A stretch of 64,000 nt of DNA from Oleispira antarctica RB-8 (lineage in GTDB: Bacteria > Pseudomonadota > Gammaproteobacteria > Pseudomonadales > Oceanobacteraceae): assembly GCA_000967895.1 (NCBI GenBank), contig FO203512.1, positions 3,905,531 through 3,969,530 on the forward strand, in the 5' to 3' direction. The position numbers and the translations under genes were made by a program. This document shows positions 61,137 to 64,000 of the stretch, piece after piece (position 1 is the first letter of the stretch; every line of letters starts with the position of its first letter). The notes under the pieces are model-generated. The model searched no databases and was not told the origin of the DNA. It worked only from the letters and a program-made list of their open reading frames with translations.

Positions 61137-62531
61137 ATGTCCATAGTTAATACTGTAGCGCGCTTTTTCCCTTCTTTAATAGGGGGCCGCAAAGCTAAAA
61201 ACGCGGTTGATGAAATAAAACCGCAAATCCTGCAACGTAAAGAGCACGGCATTAGCCGTCGCCAACTCAGTGAAAATGCGTTGAAAGTCCTTTATCGTCT
61301 AAACAATGCGGGCTATCAAGCTTATCTTGTGGGTGGCTGCGTCCGCGATTCCATGCTAGGTGCACACCCAAAAGATTTTGACGTAGCAACAAGCGCTACG
61401 CCTGAACAAGTAAACCAGCTATTTCGCAACTCCCGTTTAATTGGTCGTCGCTTTAAACTAGTACACGTATTATTTGGCCGCGAAGTGATTGAAGTCGCTA
61501 CGTTCCGCACCTCGCCCAAAGAAGAACACAATAGTAACCAAGCCTCGACAGGCGATAGCGGTATGATTTTGCGCGATAACGTTTATGGCAACATCGATGA
61601 TGATGCTATGCGCCGTGACTTCACCATTAATGCTATGTATTACGCCGTTGATGACTTTACTGTGCTGTCGTATGCTGGCGGTTATCAAGATGCTCAAGAT
61701 AAATTAATCCGCTTAATGGGTGACCCTGAAACTCGTTACCGCGAAGACCCTGTGCGCATGCTGCGTGCTATTCGCTTTGCTGGTAAATTAAATTTTGAGA
61801 TCGAGCAAAAAACAAAAGCACCGATTGAGATGATGGCGCCGTTAATGGAGCAGATTCCTGCGCCGCGTTTATTTGAAGAAGTGTTAAAGCTGTTTTTATC
61901 CGGTAATGCGCTAGTAACCTACCGCTTACTGCGTGAATACAAGCTATTTGGTGAGCTGTTTCCATTAACGGAGCAATGTGTCGCTGACGATGAGTTTGCT
62001 GCACGCTTTGTTGAACAAACCATGATTAATACCGATACGCGTATTCAAGCGGGTAAATCGGTCACGCCTTATTACTTTTTTGCTGCATTGCTATGGCCAT
62101 CACTGCAACGAGTTCAAGCAGAGTTTTTAGAGCAAGGTATTCCTCCACAGCCCGCGCTGCATAAAGCCGCTAGCCGTGTTATCGAACAGCAATTAAAGCG
62201 CACCTCAATTCCTAAGCGTTTTACGATTCCAATGAAAGAAATTTGGGATATGCAGTCTCGTTTAGAAAGAAAGAAAGGTAAAAAAGCGGCTGAAGCGGCT
62301 GAAAGTAACCGTTTCCGCGCGGCCTATGATTTTGTTTTATTACGCGAACAGTGTGGTGAAAACCTCAAAGGTTTAGGCGATTGGTGGACTCAATACCAAG
62401 AAACCGATGAATATAAAGAAGTCGCGGCCAATCGTCAGCCTGATGAGCGCCATACTAAAAAGCGTCGCCCGCGTCGTACCAATCGTGGCACGCCGAATGA
62501 TCGCCAACGCTCACGACGCTCTGAGCCGTAG
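61137..62531 (+). CDS. pcnB: Poly(A) polymerase I
   Basis: A 464-residue class II nucleotidyltransferase. LVGGCVRDSMLGAHPKDFDV contains the glycine motif and the catalytic Asp pair (Asp80, Asp82). RRDFTINAMYY and REDPVRMLRAIRFAGKL are the head/neck signatures of PAP I and tRNA nucleotidyltransferases. The very basic C-terminus (KKRRPRRTNRGT) identifies poly(A) polymerase. It polyadenylates RNA 3' ends and promotes decay, including of small RNAs. The leader contains a short AAC-AAT-AAT motif at 61056. It is followed by folK. Confidence 0.95.
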   Translation: MSIVNTVARFFPSLIGGRKAKNAVDEIKPQILQRKEHGISRRQLSENALKVLYRLNNAGYQAYLVGGCVRDSMLGAHPKDFDVATSATPEQVNQLFRNSRLIGRRFKLVHVLFGREVIEVATFRTSPKEEHNSNQASTGDSGMILRDNVYGNIDDDAMRRDFTINAMYYAVDDFTVLSYAGGYQDAQDKLIRLMGDPETRYREDPVRMLRAIRFAGKLNFEIEQKTKAPIEMMAPLMEQIPAPRLFEEVLKLFLSGNALVTYRLLREYKLFGELFPLTEQCVADDEFAARFVEQTMINTDTRIQAGKSVTPYYFFAALLWPSLQRVQAEFLEQGIPPQPALHKAASRVIEQQLKRTSIPKRFTIPMKEIWDMQSRLERKKGKKAAEAAESNRFRAAYDFVLLREQCGENLKGLGDWWTQYQETDEYKEVAANRQPDERHTKKRRPRRTNRGTPNDRQRSRRSEP

Positions 62532-62552
62532 CGCTAAAAGAGATATTGAATC

Positions 62553-63032
62553 ATGTCTTTGGTTTATATCGGTTTGGGTGCCAACCTTGACCAACCGCAA
62601 CAGCAATTAGAGCAAGCCTTTATAGAGCTTGCTCAGTTGCCGAGCTCTACTTTAGTTTCACATTCTTCGCTTTATCACAGCAAGCCTGTCGGCCCACAAG
62701 ATCAGCCAGACTATGTAAATGCGGTTGCGCTGTTGGATACTCAGCTTGCGCCACTTGAATTACTCGATGCCTTGCAGCAGCTAGAACAAGACCACGGCCG
62801 TATTCGCAAGCGTCACTGGGGAGAACGCACTCTCGATTTGGACATTATTTTAATTGATAATCAAGTCATTGAAAGTGAGCGTTTAACCGTTCCGCATCCT
62901 TTTGCACAACAGCGTAGCTTTGTCTTAATTCCCTTATCTGAAATTAACCCTGACCTTTCCTTCCCAGACGGCATCGCTTTAGAGCAATTGCTCACGGGGC
63001 TCGATAATGATTTAATCCGCATCCGCGATTAA
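62553..63032 (+). CDS. folK: 2-amino-4-hydroxy-6-hydroxymethyldihydropteridine pyrophosphokinase
   Basis: A 159-residue HPPK. YIGLGANLDQPQQQLEQAFI opens the fold. GRIRKRHWGERTLDLDIILI contains the ATP/Mg-binding R-x-x-W-x-x-R-T-LDLDII motif, and PHPFAQQRSFVLIPL is the C-terminal signature. It transfers pyrophosphate from ATP to the pterin in folate synthesis. It is 21 bp after pcnB, in the conserved pcnB-folK-panB-panC order. Confidence 0.96.
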   Translation: MSLVYIGLGANLDQPQQQLEQAFIELAQLPSSTLVSHSSLYHSKPVGPQDQPDYVNAVALLDTQLAPLELLDALQQLEQDHGRIRKRHWGERTLDLDIILIDNQVIESERLTVPHPFAQQRSFVLIPLSEINPDLSFPDGIALEQLLTGLDNDLIRIRD

Positions 63033-63095
63033 TCTTAGTGACAAGTTCGCACCCTTTATGAATTGTTAACATCATTAGAATACCTGAGGCACAGC

Positions 63096-63890
63096 ATGAA
63101 TAATGTCAGTATCCGTACCCTTAGTGAATGTAAAAACAAGGGCGAAAAATTCAGCGTATTGACCGCATACGACGCAACCTTCAGCCAGCTTGTGAGCTCT
63201 GCAGGCATTGAAGTGATTCTGGTGGGCGATTCTTTAGGAATGGTTTGCCAAGGTAAAGACAGCACGCTGCCCGTCACCATGGCCGAAATGGAATACCATA
63301 CGCGCTGCGTGGCTCAGGGTAATGAAGGCTCATTGATCATGGCTGATATGCCATTTATGAGTTACAGCACACTAGAACAAGGCCAAGCTAACGCAGCGTT
63401 ATTAATGCAAGCCGGTGCCAACATGGTGAAAGTGGAAGGGGATGACTGGTTAGTGCCTTTGGTTGAATGTTTAGCACGCCAAGGTGTTCCGGTTTGTGCG
63501 CATTTAGGCTTAACGCCTCAAGCTGTAAATAAATTAGGCGGCTATCGCGTTCAAGGGCGTGATGACGCAAAAGCACACGCAATGATAGAGCATTCAAAAG
63601 CCCTTGCTGAAGCGGGTGCGGATTGTATTTTATTAGAATGTGTTCCAAGCAGTTTAGGCAAAGCGATTACCGCTGCGGTCGACGTTCCCGTGATTGGTAT
63701 TGGCGCGGGTAGCGATACCGATGCACAAGTTCTAGTGGTCTATGACATGCTAGGTCTTAATGCTGGCCATATCCCTAAGTTTGTTAAAAATTTCATGATC
63801 GACGGCCGCACACCTCAGCAAGCGATTGCGGCGTATGGCGAAGAAGTGAAAGCGGGAAAATTTCCAAGTTCAGAACACGAGTTTTCTTAA
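63096..63890 (+). CDS. panB: 3-methyl-2-oxobutanoate hydroxymethyltransferase
   Basis: The frame opens at 63063 (TTG), but the ATG at 63096 with GAGG six bases upstream is standard (264 residues). The TIM-barrel enzyme has [28 protein letters not shown] (Mg-binding Asp), [23 protein letters not shown] and [14 protein letters not shown]. It makes ketopantoate for pantothenate and CoA. panC appears to follow. Confidence 0.96.
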   Translation: MNNVSIRTLSECKNKGEKFSVLTAYDATFSQLVSSAGIEVILVGDSLGMVCQGKDSTLPVTMAEMEYHTRCVAQGNEGSLIMADMPFMSYSTLEQGQANAALLMQAGANMVKVEGDDWLVPLVECLARQGVPVCAHLGLTPQAVNKLGGYRVQGRDDAKAHAMIEHSKALAEAGADCILLECVPSSLGKAITAAVDVPVIGIGAGSDTDAQVLVVYDMLGLNAGHIPKFVKNFMIDGRTPQQAIAAYGEEVKAGKFPSSEHEFS

Positions 63891-63982
63891 TCGCTCTACA
63901 TTTTTAGATCAGTCGTATTTAACTAAACGTCTTTTAAAGATAAACGTCTTTAAATAATAAGCAGTATAAAATAGGTTGTTGC

Positions 63983-64000
63983 ATGAGTTTATTAACGGTT
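63983..64000 (+). CDS. panC: Start of the next gene, probably panC (truncated by the window edge)
   Basis: Only six codons (MSLLTV) are visible, starting at an ATG 92 bp after panB. The assignment to pantoate-beta-alanine ligase rests on the conserved panB-panC order, not on the six residues. Confidence 0.45.

Overview
The window comes from a moderately AT-rich marine-type gammaproteobacterium. Gene content and order resemble Pseudomonadales/Oceanospirillales. The run aminotransferase-dksA-gluQ-(peroxiredoxin)-cbrX-cbrA-cbrB-[sRNA]-pcnB-folK-panB-panC, the block orn/rsgA/motB/motA/HDOD/rhodanese/psd, and tolC divergent from nudF-yqiB-cpdA-yqiA all match Pseudomonas chromosomal order as I know it. 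The genus is inference (Oleispira/Bermanella-like groups would fit). I see no rRNA, tRNA, CRISPR array, transposase or phage gene.

Layout. 1-6.7 kb: a LysR regulator divergent from a serine hydrolase, then parE-parC on the minus strand. 6.7-14.5 kb: an accessory block lying between parE and yqiA (M23 peptidase, membrane proteins, small alarmone hydrolase-like HD protein, ArsP-type permease with a thioredoxin-like partner, Cys-rich protein, DUF3185 protein, a 7TM-GGDEF-EAL protein, a SPOUT methylase). 14.5-25.3 kb: yqiA, cpdA, yqiB, nudF, tolC, a fatty-acid desaturase with its reductase under a large palindromic operator, then LPS-core genes waaA, hldE, hldD. 25.3-33.6 kb: a second accessory block (metallophosphoesterase, MerR/carboxymuconolactone decarboxylase pair, glutaminase, oxidoreductase, lactonase-like lipoprotein, hypotheticals). 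33.7-41 kb: GspE-like ATPase with a CYTH protein, argE, argA, an M90-type peptidase and a LOG protein. 41-53 kb: orn, rsgA, motAB, HDOD, rhdA, psd, a BtuCD/HmuUV-type importer, Rieske protein, sfsA, aminotransferase. 53-64 kb: dksA, gluQ, cbrXAB, the sRNA region, pcnB, folK, panB and the first codons of panC.

The most interesting part is the 1.3 kb between cbrB and pcnB, where Pseudomonas carries the Crc/Hfq-sequestering RNA CrcZ. Here the region holds two tandem copies of a complete CrcZ-type unit. Each has TGTTAC/GTAACA inverted repeats (CbrB-type sites), a perfect-consensus IHF site, a perfectly spaced -24/-12 sigma-54 promoter, and a transcript rich in (AAN)n Hfq/Crc motifs ending in a hairpin. 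Most of these motifs sit in the loops of individual hairpins. The same palindrome type and an A-rich motif over the Shine-Dalgarno also lie ahead of cbrX-cbrA, which suggests feedback control. Together CbrA (sensor), CbrB (sigma-54 activator) and the two RNAs would form a carbon-catabolite-control module.
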